NCBI GenBank assembly: GCA_041854955.1
Contig: JBHADF010000025.1
Location: forward strand, 1 to 38,973
DNA: 38,973 nucleotides
Origin: CAMENZ01 sp041854955
Lineage (GTDB): Bacteria > Bacillota > Clostridia > Peptostreptococcales > Anaerovoracaceae
Direction: 5' to 3'
Shown: positions 15,360 to 24,246 of the stretch, piece by piece
Layout of the letters: each line of letters begins with the position of its first letter
Position numbering within the stretch: the first letter of the stretch is position 1
Notes under the pieces: model-generated
Databases searched by the model: none
What the model was told of the DNA's origin: nothing
The model's input: the letters and a program-made list of their open reading frames with translations, nothing else
Translations under genes and position numbers: made by a program

Positions 15360-16168
15360 AGGATTTGACCAGAGGGGCGGCAGACAGAGTTCGCCTGGCA
15401 AGGCACTATGAAAGGCCTACCACCAAGGACTACATCGACGCCCTCATCGAAGATTTTATACCTATGGCAGGAGACAGAAACAGGGGTGAAGACGCCAGCA
15501 TCTTAGGAGGCATCGGCTTTTTCCGAGGTGTTCCCGTAACCGTCATAGGCCATCAAAAGGGAAGAACCTTAAACGACAATATAAAATACAGATTCGGTAT
15601 GCCCAATCCGGAAGGCTACAGAAAGGCCCAGCGGCTCATGCTCCAGGCGGATAAGTTTAAGCGGCCCATCATAACCTTCGTAGACACTCCGGGAGCCTAT
15701 CCCGGCATCGAGGCTGAAAGCGGCGGCCAAGGGGAGGCCATAGCCAAATCCATTCAGCTCATGAGCGGTCTCAGAGTGCCTGTGGTTTCCGTATTTATAG
15801 GTGAAGGAGGCAGTGGCGGTGCCTTGGCCTTAGGTGTGGCAGACAGAACCATTATGCTGGAAAACAGCATATTTTCCATACTTTCACCGGAGGGCTTTGC
15901 CAGCATACTGTGGAAAGACGCGGGAAGATGGGAAGAAGCCAGTCAGGTGATGAAGCTGACTGCGGAGGATCTCTATCAGTTAGGTATATGCGACAAGGTC
16001 ATACCCGAGGGGAAGGGTGCCCATGTGAATCGGGAAAAGGTGTTCTTAAGAGTTGATAGGGAAATTCAACAGGCTCTGAAGGAGCTTTTACCCAAAAAGG
16101 GAGACCAGCTGGTAGCAGAGCGTTATAAGAAATTGAGAAATATAGGTAGAGATAATGGCAGGAATTAG
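15356..16168 (+). CDS. accA: Acetyl-CoA carboxylase carboxyltransferase alpha subunit
   Basis: This 270-residue partner of AccD in malonyl-CoA formation has motifs GRNLND-like GRTLNDNIKYRFGMPNPEGY, ITFVDTPGAYPGIEAE and GEGGSGGALALGVADR, typical of the family. It is shorter than the 319-residue Escherichia coli form but similar to other clostridial AccA. No zinc ribbon is found here either, so the missing AccD ribbon has not moved to this subunit. It overlaps accD by 4 bases and fabH by 14. Confidence 0.95.
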   Translation: MKDLTRGAADRVRLARHYERPTTKDYIDALIEDFIPMAGDRNRGEDASILGGIGFFRGVPVTVIGHQKGRTLNDNIKYRFGMPNPEGYRKAQRLMLQADKFKRPIITFVDTPGAYPGIEAESGGQGEAIAKSIQLMSGLRVPVVSVFIGEGGSGGALALGVADRTIMLENSIFSILSPEGFASILWKDAGRWEEASQVMKLTAEDLYQLGICDKVIPEGKGAHVNREKVFLRVDREIQQALKELLPKKGDQLVAERYKKLRNIGRDNGRN

Positions 16169-17120
16169 GATAAAGGGCCTGGGAAAGGCCACCGGGGAAA
16201 ACAAGGTCACCAATGATGACCTGGCTCAAATTGTAGAGACAAGCGATGAGTGGGTTCGTGAAAAGACAGGCATCATAAGCAGATATTTTGCCAAGGAAAA
16301 GACCAACGAAGACATGGCCTACGAGGCGGGAGAAATAGCCATAAGAAATGCGGGAGTGGACAAAGAAAACATAGCAATATGTATAATTTGCACCTTTACC
16401 CCCGATGACTATGCACCGGCGGTGGCCTGTAATGTGGCAGGTAGACTGGGTCTCAAGGAAGAAATCCTAGCCTTCGACTTAAACGGTGCCTGCGCAGGCT
16501 TCATCTTCGGCTGCAACATCGCCAACGGCCTTTTAGCCACAGGCTATGAAGAAGGCAAAAAGAAATATGCCCTCATCATAGGCAGCGAGAAAATATCACC
16601 TCTCATGGATATGGAGGACAGGGCCACCTGCGTTCTATTCGGAGACGGAGCGGGAGCAGCTGTTTTGGAGTATGACCCCCAAGGGGAATTTGCTTTCATA
16701 GGCGGCTGCAGTGCCGACAAGGACATCCTCTATTGCAGCAGGAAGGATGCTGCAATAAAGATGCAGGGTCAGGAGGTCTACCGCTTTGCTGTAAGCAAGG
16801 TTCCCGAGGCCATTAAAAAGGTCATGGAAAAGGCAGGGAAGACAGAGGAAGACATCGACAGCTTCGTCTGCCACCAGGCCAACGAAAGAATCATAGACAA
16901 CGCTGCCAGAAGAATCAGCAAGAGGGGCGAAAAGTTCTATAAAAATCTGTATTATTACGGAAACACATCGGCAGCCAGCATCCCTATCGCCCTTAGAGAT
17001 ATGGAGCTGGAAGGCAAATTAAGTGAAGGTAGCCGGCTGGTCTGCACCGGATTCGGAGCAGGATTGACCTATGGGGCCATGTATATAACCAAAGCCGGGG
17101 AGGCAGAGAAGAAAGTATGA
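16155..17120 (+). CDS. fabH: 3-oxoacyl-ACP synthase III
   Basis: This 321-residue condensing enzyme starts fatty-acid synthesis by joining an acyl-CoA primer to malonyl-ACP. The catalytic triad is visible as Cys113 (GACAGF), His240 (VCHQANERI) and Asn270 (YYGNTSAASIP). Start ATG 16155 gives the typical N-terminus MAGIRIKGLGKATGE and overlaps accA by 14 bases. fabK follows with a 4-base overlap. Primer preference (straight or branched) cannot be told from the sequence. Confidence 0.96.
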   Translation: MAGIRIKGLGKATGENKVTNDDLAQIVETSDEWVREKTGIISRYFAKEKTNEDMAYEAGEIAIRNAGVDKENIAICIICTFTPDDYAPAVACNVAGRLGLKEEILAFDLNGACAGFIFGCNIANGLLATGYEEGKKKYALIIGSEKISPLMDMEDRATCVLFGDGAGAAVLEYDPQGEFAFIGGCSADKDILYCSRKDAAIKMQGQEVYRFAVSKVPEAIKKVMEKAGKTEEDIDSFVCHQANERIIDNAARRISKRGEKFYKNLYYYGNTSAASIPIALRDMELEGKLSEGSRLVCTGFGAGLTYGAMYITKAGEAEKKV

Positions 17121-18028
17121 AAATAAATGAAATTTTAGGTATAGAATTCCCCATTTTCCAAGGCGGAATGGCAAACATTGCCACGGGAGAATTCGCTGCG
17201 GCCGTTTCCAACAGCGGCGCCTTAGGTGTCATAGGAGCAGGGGGCATGAGTGCGGAAACCCTGAGAGAGCATATCAAGAAGTGCAAAGAGCTGACGGACA
17301 AGCCCTTTGGCGTGAACATCATGCTCATGAATCCGGAAGCGGACAAGATGGCGGAAATAGTGGCTGAGGAAAAGGTGGCTGTAGTCACTACGGGAGCAGG
17401 CAACCCGGGTAAATACGTACCCATGTGGAAAGAAGTCGGCATAAAGGTTTTCCCCGTAGTTTCATCGGTGGCCTTGGCCAAGAGACTGGTAGCCTCCGGC
17501 GTTGACGGAATCATAGCCGAGGGCTGCGAAAGCGGCGGCCACATAGGGGAACTGACCACTATGGCCCTGGTGCCTCAGGTCTGCGATGCCGTGGATGTAC
17601 CTGTCATAGCTGCAGGTGGTATAGCTTCAGGAAGGCAGATGGCTGCGGCTTTCATCCTGGGAGCCTGCGGAGTACAGGTAGGAACCTGCCTTTTGGCCAG
17701 CGAAGAGTGTCCCATCCATGAAAACTACAAAGCAGCTATCATAAATGCCAAGGATAACGATACCACGGTGACGGGAAGAAGCGTAGGAGCTCCCGTAAGG
17801 CTCATAAAGAACCCTATGGCCAGAGAATATCTGGTTATGGAAAAGGCCGGTGCCGACAAGATGGATTTGGAGCATTTTACTTTAGGCTCCCTGAGGAAAG
17901 CTGTTTTCGACGGAGATACTAAAAACGGTTCCCTCATGGCGGGACAGGTCAGCGGTATGGTTAAGGAAATTCTGCCCTTGCGACAGATATTTGAAAAAAT
18001 GGTAAGGGAATATGAAAATATTAGATAA
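17117..18028 (+). CDS. fabK: Enoyl-ACP reductase II (FabK)
   Basis: This 303-residue FMN-dependent TIM-barrel enzyme reduces enoyl-ACP in each elongation cycle, replacing FabI. N-terminal FPIFQGGMANIATGEFAAAV, the flavin/catalytic motif GCESGGHIG with His142, and GGIASGRQMAAAFILGACGVQVGT match FabK. No FabI is present in the operon. It overlaps fabH by 4 bases and the following paralogue by 17. A 35-bp copy of part of this gene lies at 11895-11929. Confidence 0.93.
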   Translation: MKINEILGIEFPIFQGGMANIATGEFAAAVSNSGALGVIGAGGMSAETLREHIKKCKELTDKPFGVNIMLMNPEADKMAEIVAEEKVAVVTTGAGNPGKYVPMWKEVGIKVFPVVSSVALAKRLVASGVDGIIAEGCESGGHIGELTTMALVPQVCDAVDVPVIAAGGIASGRQMAAAFILGACGVQVGTCLLASEECPIHENYKAAIINAKDNDTTVTGRSVGAPVRLIKNPMAREYLVMEKAGADKMDLEHFTLGSLRKAVFDGDTKNGSLMAGQVSGMVKEILPLRQIFEKMVREYENIR

Positions 18029-19040
18029 ACTTAGAGTACCCATCATCCAAGGTGGCATGGGGGTTGGAATTTCCATGGGGAATTTAGCCGGACATGTGGC
18101 CTATGAAGGTGGCATGGGGGTTATTTCCACAGCGGATATAGGATTTAGAGAGGTGGACTTTCATCAAAACACGGAGGAGGCCAATAAAAGAGCTCTCCGA
18201 GCCGAAATAAAAAAAGCTCGAGAAATCTCCCGGGGGAGAGGCATGATAGCCATAAACGCCATGGTGGTAACCAATAACTTCAAGGAAATGGTGAAGACGG
18301 CCTGTGAAGCAGGCATAGATGCCATAATCAGCGGAGCAGGCCTGCCCTTAGACTTGCCTGAAATAGTAAAGGGCTTCAATGTGCTCATCGCTCCCATCGT
18401 ATCCAGCGGAAAAGCCGCCGCCACCCTTCTTAAAAAGTGGCAGCTTAATTATCAGCGAAAAGCGGATTTCATAGTGGTAGAGGGCCACGAGGCAGGAGGT
18501 CATCTCGGCTTTAAGCCGGAAGAGCTTAAGGAAGGGACAGCAAAGCCTTTGCTGGAAATCCTGAAAGATGTCATGGAAAAAGCGCCGGGCATACCTGTGT
18601 TTTGCGGGGGAAGCATCTTCGACGCCGGTGATGTGAAAGAAGCCTTGGAGGCCGGAGCTACGGGAGTGCAGGTGGCAACCAGATTCATAGCCACCGAGGA
18701 ATGCGATGCCACCCAAGGCTTTAAGGATGTAATTCTGGCCGCCAAGGATGAGAATATTCAAGTCTTTAAAAGCCCTGTGGGCATGCCGGGGAGAGGTGTA
18801 AGAACGCCTTTGATAGAAAAGGTGGCTGCCGGGGAAAGGGTGCCTCCGGTGAAGTGCTTAAACTGCATCAGAACCTGCAACCCTAAGGACACACCCTATT
18901 GCATAACGGAAGCCCTCATCAGCGCTTATTACGGAGATGTGGAAAAGGGACTCTTCTTCTGCGGGGGCAATGGGGGAAAAATAAATGAAATGACTACGGT
19001 CAAAAAAGTTATGGCTGAGCTTTCAGCCCCATGGGAGTAA
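18012..19040 (+). CDS. Second FabK/nitronate monooxygenase-family flavoprotein with C-terminal Cys cluster
   Basis: This 342-residue protein has the same barrel as FabK: VPIIQGGMGVGISMGNLAGHVA, a GHEAGGHLG motif with His164, and the phosphate-binding GGSIFDAGDVKEALEAGATGVQ. Unlike the FabK before it, a C-terminal extension carries CLNCIRTCNPKDTPYC (C282, C285, C289, C297), which could hold a metal or iron-sulfur cluster. Such proteins are usually annotated as nitronate monooxygenase, but the place inside the fab operon, overlapping fabK and 3 bases from fabD, points to lipid synthesis. It may be a second reductase or a redox or isomerase step. Exact activity is unknown. Confidence 0.8.
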   Translation: MKILDKLRVPIIQGGMGVGISMGNLAGHVAYEGGMGVISTADIGFREVDFHQNTEEANKRALRAEIKKAREISRGRGMIAINAMVVTNNFKEMVKTACEAGIDAIISGAGLPLDLPEIVKGFNVLIAPIVSSGKAAATLLKKWQLNYQRKADFIVVEGHEAGGHLGFKPEELKEGTAKPLLEILKDVMEKAPGIPVFCGGSIFDAGDVKEALEAGATGVQVATRFIATEECDATQGFKDVILAAKDENIQVFKSPVGMPGRGVRTPLIEKVAAGERVPPVKCLNCIRTCNPKDTPYCITEALISAYYGDVEKGLFFCGGNGGKINEMTTVKKVMAELSAPWE

Positions 19041-19043
19041 GAT

Positions 19044-19982
19044 ATGAAACTTGGATTATTATTTGCCGGACAAGGCAGTCAAAATGTAGGCATGGGAAGA
19101 GATTTCTACGAGCACAGTCAGGATTTCAGAAAAATCTTCGACATGCTCCCTGCAGAGCTTAGGAAAATGGCCTTTGAAGGGCCTATGGACAAGCTTTCCT
19201 ACACGGCCAACACTCAGCCTATAATGGTGGCCTTCGGCATAGGCGTAATGGAAGAGCTTAAGAAAATATTTGCAGAGAAGGGTATAAAGCCGGAAATGGC
19301 TGCAGGCCTAAGCCTGGGAGAATATACGGCTTTAGAGAGTGCAGGAGTTTTCGAAGCCTCCACAGCTTTGAGGATAGTCTCCTTGAGGGGAAAGGCTATG
19401 GCTCAGGCGGCGGAAGGCATCAAGTGCAAGATGACGGCGGTACTCAATTTAGACAGAGAGATTTTGCGGGAATGTGTTGAAGAGGCAGGGAAATACGGAA
19501 AAGTAGGCATTGCCAACTACAACTGTCCCGGCCAGATAGTAATAGCCGGAGAAGAGGAAGCCGTAGACAAGGCATCGGAGCTGGCAAAGGAAAGGGGAGC
19601 AGGCAGACTCATACCCTTGGCCGTAAGCGGGCCTTTCCACACAGCCTTTATGGAACCGGCGGGAGAGGTCTTGAGAGAGGCCTTTGAAACTGTAGATTTC
19701 GGCGAGCTGAAGTATCCTGTGGTTTTCAATGCCATAGGCCGTGTAAAGAAGCCGGAAGAGGAAATCAAAGAGCTTTTGATAAAGCAGGTTTCCGGCAGCG
19801 TATATTTCCAGGATTCCATCGAGGAAATGGAAAGAGCCGGCATTGATACCATCATCGAGGTAGGTCCGGGCAAGGCCCTGGCAGGCTTTGTCAAGAAGAC
19901 CTCCAAGGTGATGAGAGCCATAAGCATAGAAAAATTTGAGGATTTAGACAAGGTAAGGGAATTTTTGGAGGAAGAAATATGA
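19044..19982 (+). CDS. fabD: Malonyl-CoA:ACP transacylase
   Basis: This 312-residue enzyme moves malonyl from CoA to ACP. FAGQGSQNVGMG at the N-terminus, the nucleophile Ser90 in GLSLGEYTAL and His199 in SGPFHTAFM are the expected active-site features. Length is standard. It follows the NMO-like gene after 3 bases and overlaps fabG by 4 bases. Confidence 0.96.
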   Translation: MKLGLLFAGQGSQNVGMGRDFYEHSQDFRKIFDMLPAELRKMAFEGPMDKLSYTANTQPIMVAFGIGVMEELKKIFAEKGIKPEMAAGLSLGEYTALESAGVFEASTALRIVSLRGKAMAQAAEGIKCKMTAVLNLDREILRECVEEAGKYGKVGIANYNCPGQIVIAGEEEAVDKASELAKERGAGRLIPLAVSGPFHTAFMEPAGEVLREAFETVDFGELKYPVVFNAIGRVKKPEEEIKELLIKQVSGSVYFQDSIEEMERAGIDTIIEVGPGKALAGFVKKTSKVMRAISIEKFEDLDKVREFLEEEI

Positions 19983-20719
19983 AGGATAGAGTAGCAATAA
20001 TAACGGGAGGAAGCCGCGGCATAGGCCGTCAGTGTGCCTTGGATATGGCGGCTAAAGGCGCAAAGCTGGTTATAAACTACAGGGGAAGTCAGGAAATGGC
20101 TAAGGAAACGGCAGGACTTTGCAAAGAGCTGGGAGCCGAGGTGCTTCTGGTAAAAGGGGACGTGAGCAAGGAAGAAGACTGCGTACAACTGGTTAAGGCC
20201 GCTGTAGATGCCTTCGGCCGAGTGGATATCCTTGTAAACAATGCCGGTATTACCAAGGATGGACTTTTGATGACCATGGCTGAGGCGGATTTTGCTCAGG
20301 TTATAGATATAAACCTGAGGGGCACCTTCCTTATGATGAAGGCTGTCAGCCGTCAGATGATAAGACAGCGCTACGGCAGAATTATCAACATGTCCAGCGT
20401 GGTTGGAATCATGGGAAATGCGGGACAGGCCAACTATGCGGCCAGCAAGGCCGGTGTCATAGGCCTTACCAAGTCCTTTGCAAAAGAGGTGGCCAAGAAG
20501 GGGGTAACTGTAAATGCCGTAGCTCCCGGATTCATTGAAACGGATATGACGGCAGCCTTAGGGGAAAATGTAAAGGCGGAATATGAAAAGCTGATACCAT
20601 CAGGGGCTATAGGGTCAGCTCAGGATATTGCCAATGCCGTTTCTTTCCTGGCAGAGGAAAAGGCGGCATATATAACGGGACAGGTGATTTCCGTTGACGG
20701 CGGAATGTCCATCGCGTAA
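19979..20719 (+). CDS. fabG: 3-oxoacyl-ACP reductase
   Basis: This 246-residue short-chain dehydrogenase reduces 3-oxoacyl-ACP with NADPH. The Rossmann motif GGSRGIGRQ, the NNAG motif, and the catalytic Ser140, Tyr153 and Lys157 (in QANYAASKAG) are all present, and it ends with the family's VISVDGGMSIA. It is coupled to fabD by a 4-base overlap. Confidence 0.96.
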   Translation: MKDRVAIITGGSRGIGRQCALDMAAKGAKLVINYRGSQEMAKETAGLCKELGAEVLLVKGDVSKEEDCVQLVKAAVDAFGRVDILVNNAGITKDGLLMTMAEADFAQVIDINLRGTFLMMKAVSRQMIRQRYGRIINMSSVVGIMGNAGQANYAASKAGVIGLTKSFAKEVAKKGVTVNAVAPGFIETDMTAALGENVKAEYEKLIPSGAIGSAQDIANAVSFLAEEKAAYITGQVISVDGGMSIA

Positions 20720-20753
20720 AAAGGATAAAAAATCGAAGACGGAGGACGGTCAA

Positions 20754-21992
20754 ATGAAAAGAAGAGTGGTTGTAACCGGCATGGGAGCCTTATCTCCCAT
20801 AGGGAATACGGTTTCCGAAATGTGGGCCAATGCCAAAGAAGGCCAATGCGGAATAGATTTCATAAAGAGCTTCGACACATCGGCACTTAAGGTGAAGATA
20901 GCGGGAGAGCTGAAAAACTATAATCCGGAGGACTATATGGATAAGATGGAGGCCAGAAGAACGGCCCGCTTTACCCAGTTTGCCCTCATCGCTGCCGAGG
21001 AAGCCATGAAGCAGAGCGGCCTCAATATGGAAGAGGAAGACAGAAGCCGTTGCGGAGTGAACATTTCCAGCGGAATAGGCGGTTTGCCGACTATTGAAGA
21101 GGAACACTATAAAGGTATCAAAAGGGGTTTTGATAAAGTATCACCGCTGTTCGTTCCCACGGCTATAACCAATATGGCCGCCGGCCTCACAGCCATTAAA
21201 TTCGGCTTTAAGGGCAGCTGCTACTGTGTAGTTACGGCCTGTGCCTCCGGCACCAACGCCATAGGGGAAGCCTACAGACAGATTAAGGACGGCTATGCGG
21301 ATGTTTTCCTGACAGGCGGTGCGGAAAGCTGTATCTCCGAGCTGGGGATAGGGGGCTTTACCTCCATGAAGGCACTTTCGGAAACTAATGATCCTAAGAG
21401 AGCCTCCATACCCTTCGATAAGGACAGAAACGGCTTCGTCATGGGGGAAGGGGCAGGCGTTCTTGTTCTGGAAGAGTACGAGCATGCTCTCAAAAGAGGC
21501 GCTCACATATTGGCCGAAGTGGTAGGCTACGGCGTAAGCTGCGATGCCAACCACATGACAGCTCCTCTGGAGGACGGTTCCGGGGCTGCAGCTTGTATGA
21601 AGTCAGCCTTGGAGGATGCGGGCATAGCTCCTGAACAGGTGGGCTACATCAATGCTCACGGCACATCCACACCTATGAACGACAGATGCGAGACGGCAGC
21701 TGTAAAAATGGCCTTCGGCCATGCGGCCAAGACATTGAAGATGTCCTCCACCAAGTCTATGACGGGACACCTCTTGGGAGCTTCCGGTGCCATTGAAGCC
21801 ATTCTGGCCGTGTCTGCTCTCAGGGCAAATTTTGCTCCGCCTACCGTAGGCTATGAAAATTTCGATGAGGCCTGCGATTTGGACATTATTCCAAATGTGG
21901 GAAAACCCATTGATACGGAATATGTAATGTCCAACTCTCTTGGCTTCGGAGGCCACAACGCCTCCCTCATATTCAGAAAGGCAGAGGCATAG
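20754..21992 (+). CDS. fabF: 3-oxoacyl-ACP synthase II
   Basis: This 412-residue elongating condensing enzyme has the catalytic triad Cys163 (TACASGTNA), His302 (NAHGTSTPMND) and His339 (KSMTGHLLGA). I place the start at ATG 20754 (MKRRVVVTGMGALSPIG), which has GGAGG at 20741-20745 in front; the frame is open upstream to 20694 but that part overlaps fabG and lacks homology. FabF may also take part in unsaturated fatty-acid formation, since no FabA, FabB or FabM is seen. fabZ starts 1 base after its stop. Confidence 0.96.
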   Translation: MKRRVVVTGMGALSPIGNTVSEMWANAKEGQCGIDFIKSFDTSALKVKIAGELKNYNPEDYMDKMEARRTARFTQFALIAAEEAMKQSGLNMEEEDRSRCGVNISSGIGGLPTIEEEHYKGIKRGFDKVSPLFVPTAITNMAAGLTAIKFGFKGSCYCVVTACASGTNAIGEAYRQIKDGYADVFLTGGAESCISELGIGGFTSMKALSETNDPKRASIPFDKDRNGFVMGEGAGVLVLEEYEHALKRGAHILAEVVGYGVSCDANHMTAPLEDGSGAAACMKSALEDAGIAPEQVGYINAHGTSTPMNDRCETAAVKMAFGHAAKTLKMSSTKSMTGHLLGASGAIEAILAVSALRANFAPPTVGYENFDEACDLDIIPNVGKPIDTEYVMSNSLGFGGHNASLIFRKAEA

Positions 21993-21993
21993 T

Positions 21994-22431
21994 ATGGAAC
22001 TTAATTCAAATCAGATAGAAAAGCTTATACCCCATCGCTATCCCATCCTTTTAGTGGACAAGATTTTAGATGTGGAGCCGGGGAAATGGGCCAAGGGCAT
22101 AAAGTGCGTTACAGCCAATGAGCTCCACTTTATGGGACACTTCCCGGGAAAACACATAATGCCTGGGGTTCTCATAATGGAAGCTCTGGCCCAGACCGGA
22201 GCTGTGGCCATCCTTATGGAAGAGGCCCACAAGGGGAAGATTCCCGTATTCGGGGGCATTAAAAACTGTCGGTTTAAGGAGCAGGTAGTGCCGGGAGACG
22301 TCTTGGAGCTGTACTGCGAGTTGACAGCCATTAAAGGGCCCGTAGGCTTCGGAAATGTAGTGGCAAAGGTGGACGGAAAGATTGCCGCCCAAGGGGAAAT
22401 TTCCTTTGTCATCACCGAACCGGAGTTTTAA
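21994..22431 (+). CDS. fabZ: 3-hydroxyacyl-ACP dehydratase
   Basis: This 145-residue hot-dog fold enzyme dehydrates 3-hydroxyacyl-ACP. The pattern IPHRYPILLVDKI, His49 in FMGHFPGKHIMPGVL and Glu63 in MEALAQTGA are diagnostic. The start at 21994 gives the family's N-terminus; the frame runs further upstream inside fabF but without homology. It is the last biosynthetic gene of the operon. No second dehydratase or isomerase is present. Confidence 0.96.
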   Translation: MELNSNQIEKLIPHRYPILLVDKILDVEPGKWAKGIKCVTANELHFMGHFPGKHIMPGVLIMEALAQTGAVAILMEEAHKGKIPVFGGIKNCRFKEQVVPGDVLELYCELTAIKGPVGFGNVVAKVDGKIAAQGEISFVITEPEF

Positions 22432-22440
22432 TATAAGGAT

Positions 22441-22469
22441 TTGACAGGAATAAAATTACAGGTTATGAT
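22441..22469 (+). promoter_or_regulatory. Promoter of the MarR regulator gene
   Basis: TTGACA, 17 bases, TATGAT: a near-consensus promoter in the 93-base gap between fabZ and marR. It gives the regulator transcription independent of the operon promoter. Confidence 0.75.
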
Positions 22470-22524
22470 GATATGGAAGATTTTCATTATTGGAAGAAGT
22501 TAAGAACGGAGCAGAGTTGGGGAC

Positions 22525-22968
22525 ATGATAGAAAAAAGGCCGCTGGAAGATAGCTTTACAAACATATACAAGAAATTCAGGATGGGATTATACTCGAGAG
22601 CCTTCAATCAGGGAATAGAAGTGGATAAGCCGCTGTCATCTCTGGAGGTAATTTGCGTGGAGGTTATCTACGCCTTGGGAAAACCCACCATCAACGAATT
22701 CGCTTCCTTCTGCCAGTTTTCCGCACCCAATGCGGCGTACAAGATAAACAGCCTGGTAAACAAGGGCTATGTCCACAGGGTTCAGAGCACCGTGGACAAG
22801 AGGGAGTACCATCTGGAGGTTACGGAAAAATATCTGCAAACCTATGGCTTTACCTACCACTTCATACCCAAGGTTATGAGCCGCATCAGAGAAACCTTCT
22901 CACCGGAAGAGGTTGAAGAATTCGAGCGCATGCTGGATGTAATCGACATGGATTTAATGGAAGAATAA
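22525..22968 (+). CDS. MarR-family transcriptional regulator (probable fatty-acid synthesis regulator)
   Basis: This 147-residue winged-helix protein has a helix-turn-helix at about 55-78 (TINEFASFCQFSAPNAAYKINSLV) and a wing with VHRVQSTVDKREYHLEVT, as in MarR proteins. It sits right after fabZ, like the FabT type of regulator near fab operons, and has its own promoter at 22441 and terminator at 22971. It is a good candidate to bind the palindrome in front of acpP. The ribosome binding site is weak. FabT identity is not proved; a different effector is possible. Confidence 0.85.
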   Translation: MIEKRPLEDSFTNIYKKFRMGLYSRAFNQGIEVDKPLSSLEVICVEVIYALGKPTINEFASFCQFSAPNAAYKINSLVNKGYVHRVQSTVDKREYHLEVTEKYLQTYGFTYHFIPKVMSRIRETFSPEEVEEFERMLDVIDMDLMEE

Positions 22969-22970
22969 AG

Positions 22971-23007
22971 AAATACCGAAGTATGTTTTCATGCTTCGGT
23001 ATTTTTT
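22971..23007 (+). terminator. Terminator after the fatty-acid operon and marR
   Basis: AATACCGAAG with TATG pairs with CATGCTTCGGTATT around a TTTT loop, followed by a run of T. It begins 3 bases after the marR stop. Confidence 0.92.
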
Positions 23008-23130
23008 AGGCCAAATCCGCCGGGCAGGGGATAGGGCCACATATTTTGCGTCGGCTTATAACAAAATTTGCTCCCAACTACTTCCATTTTCCTTTTACCT
23101 ATGGTATAAATAGGTAGTAGGAGAAAGTTT

Positions 23131-23748
23131 ATGAACAGGGAAAGAAAATACATTTTGGCGTCGGGTTCCCCCCGCCGTATAGAAATGATGAGAGCCAAGG
23201 GCCTTGACCCTATCATCATGCCTGCCGACATTGAGGAAAACATGCCTCTCAAAAGCGGAATGACGGAAACGGTCATGTTTTTAGCCTTAAAAAAGGCCGC
23301 CGCCGTAGAGGAGGCTTGGCTAAAGGAACACCCTCCGGTAGAAGCCGGGGAGGCGGATGCTCCACAAACCCCACATATTATCATAGCTGCCGATACCATA
23401 GTTTGGCACGACGGCGAGATAATGGGAAAGCCTCAGGATTTCAATGATGCTTTCAGGATGCTTTCAAAGCTGAGAAACACCTTTCACTATGTGGTGACAG
23501 GAGTAGCGCTTTCAGAGGTGGGAAAGCCTCATAAGAAGGTATTTTGCGAAGTAACCAAAGTTTTCTTTACTGACTATAGCGACCGGGAGCTGACAGCTTA
23601 TCTCCAAACCGATGAGGCCTACGACAAGGCTGGAGCCTATGCCATCCAGGGCCAATTCGCAAAATATGTTCATCACATTGAGGGAGACTTCAATACAGTT
23701 GTAGGCTTCCCTTGGGATAGAATAGAACTTGAGTTAAAGAATTTTTAG
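23131..23748 (+). CDS. maf: Maf-family nucleotide pyrophosphatase
   Basis: This 205-residue cytoplasmic enzyme hydrolyses non-canonical or modified nucleoside triphosphates (dTTP/UTP-type Maf). The motif ILASGSPRRIEMM, the IAADTIV stretch with the catalytic Asp, GKPQDFNDAFRML and DKAGAYAIQGQFA are standard. It has an AGGAG ribosome binding site and precedes mscL by 10 bases. No promoter of good quality was seen in the 120 bases before it. Confidence 0.93.
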   Translation: MNRERKYILASGSPRRIEMMRAKGLDPIIMPADIEENMPLKSGMTETVMFLALKKAAAVEEAWLKEHPPVEAGEADAPQTPHIIIAADTIVWHDGEIMGKPQDFNDAFRMLSKLRNTFHYVVTGVALSEVGKPHKKVFCEVTKVFFTDYSDRELTAYLQTDEAYDKAGAYAIQGQFAKYVHHIEGDFNTVVGFPWDRIELELKNF

Positions 23749-23758
23749 GAGAAGAAAA

Positions 23759-24160
23759 ATGAAAAAATTTATGGAAGAATTTAAAGCCTTTATATCAAAA
23801 GGTGATGTAATGAGCATGGCAGTAGGTATCATAATCGGTGCTTCCTTCACAGCCATCGTGAACTCCCTTGTAGCCGATGTAATCACCCCTATTCTGGGCT
23901 TGATCATAGGAGGAATCGATTTCTCCGGACTGTCCTTCGGTATAGGAACGGCACAGATAATGTACGGTAACTTTATACAGGCTATCATAACCTTCATCAT
24001 TACCGCTTTGGTTATCTTCTGGATAATGAAGGCTATCAACAAGATGATGTCCCTCGGCAAGAAGCCTGTTGAGGAAGAGGAAGAGCCAGAAGAAGAACCG
24101 GAGCCCACTAAGGAAGAGCTGCTCCTGGCAGAGATCAGAGATTTGCTCAAGGAAAAGTAA
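23759..24160 (+). CDS. mscL: Large-conductance mechanosensitive channel
   Basis: This 133-residue membrane protein opens under membrane tension to release solutes on osmotic downshock. The N-terminal helix MKKFMEEFKAFISKGDVMSMAVGIIIGASFTAIVNSLV is the gating TM1, and TM2 lies at about 73-97. An acidic linker (EEEEEPEEEPEP) precedes the C-terminal helix bundle EELLLAEIRDLLKEK. It is followed by a terminator. Confidence 0.96.
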   Translation: MKKFMEEFKAFISKGDVMSMAVGIIIGASFTAIVNSLVADVITPILGLIIGGIDFSGLSFGIGTAQIMYGNFIQAIITFIITALVIFWIMKAINKMMSLGKKPVEEEEEPEEEPEPTKEELLLAEIRDLLKEK

Positions 24161-24192
24161 GACTTATAGGCTTATAGGACGAAAAGTAAACT

Positions 24193-24246
24193 AAAAAAGG
24201 CTGAGATTGAGGAACAACATGAGTCATCCCGTCTCAGCCCTTTTTT
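24193..24246. terminator. Bidirectional terminator between mscL and coaX
   Basis: GGCTGAGA pairs with TCTCAGCC across a 25-base loop, with AAAAAA before and TTTTTT after, so it can serve both converging genes. The coaX stop codon lies inside its T run. Confidence 0.8.
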
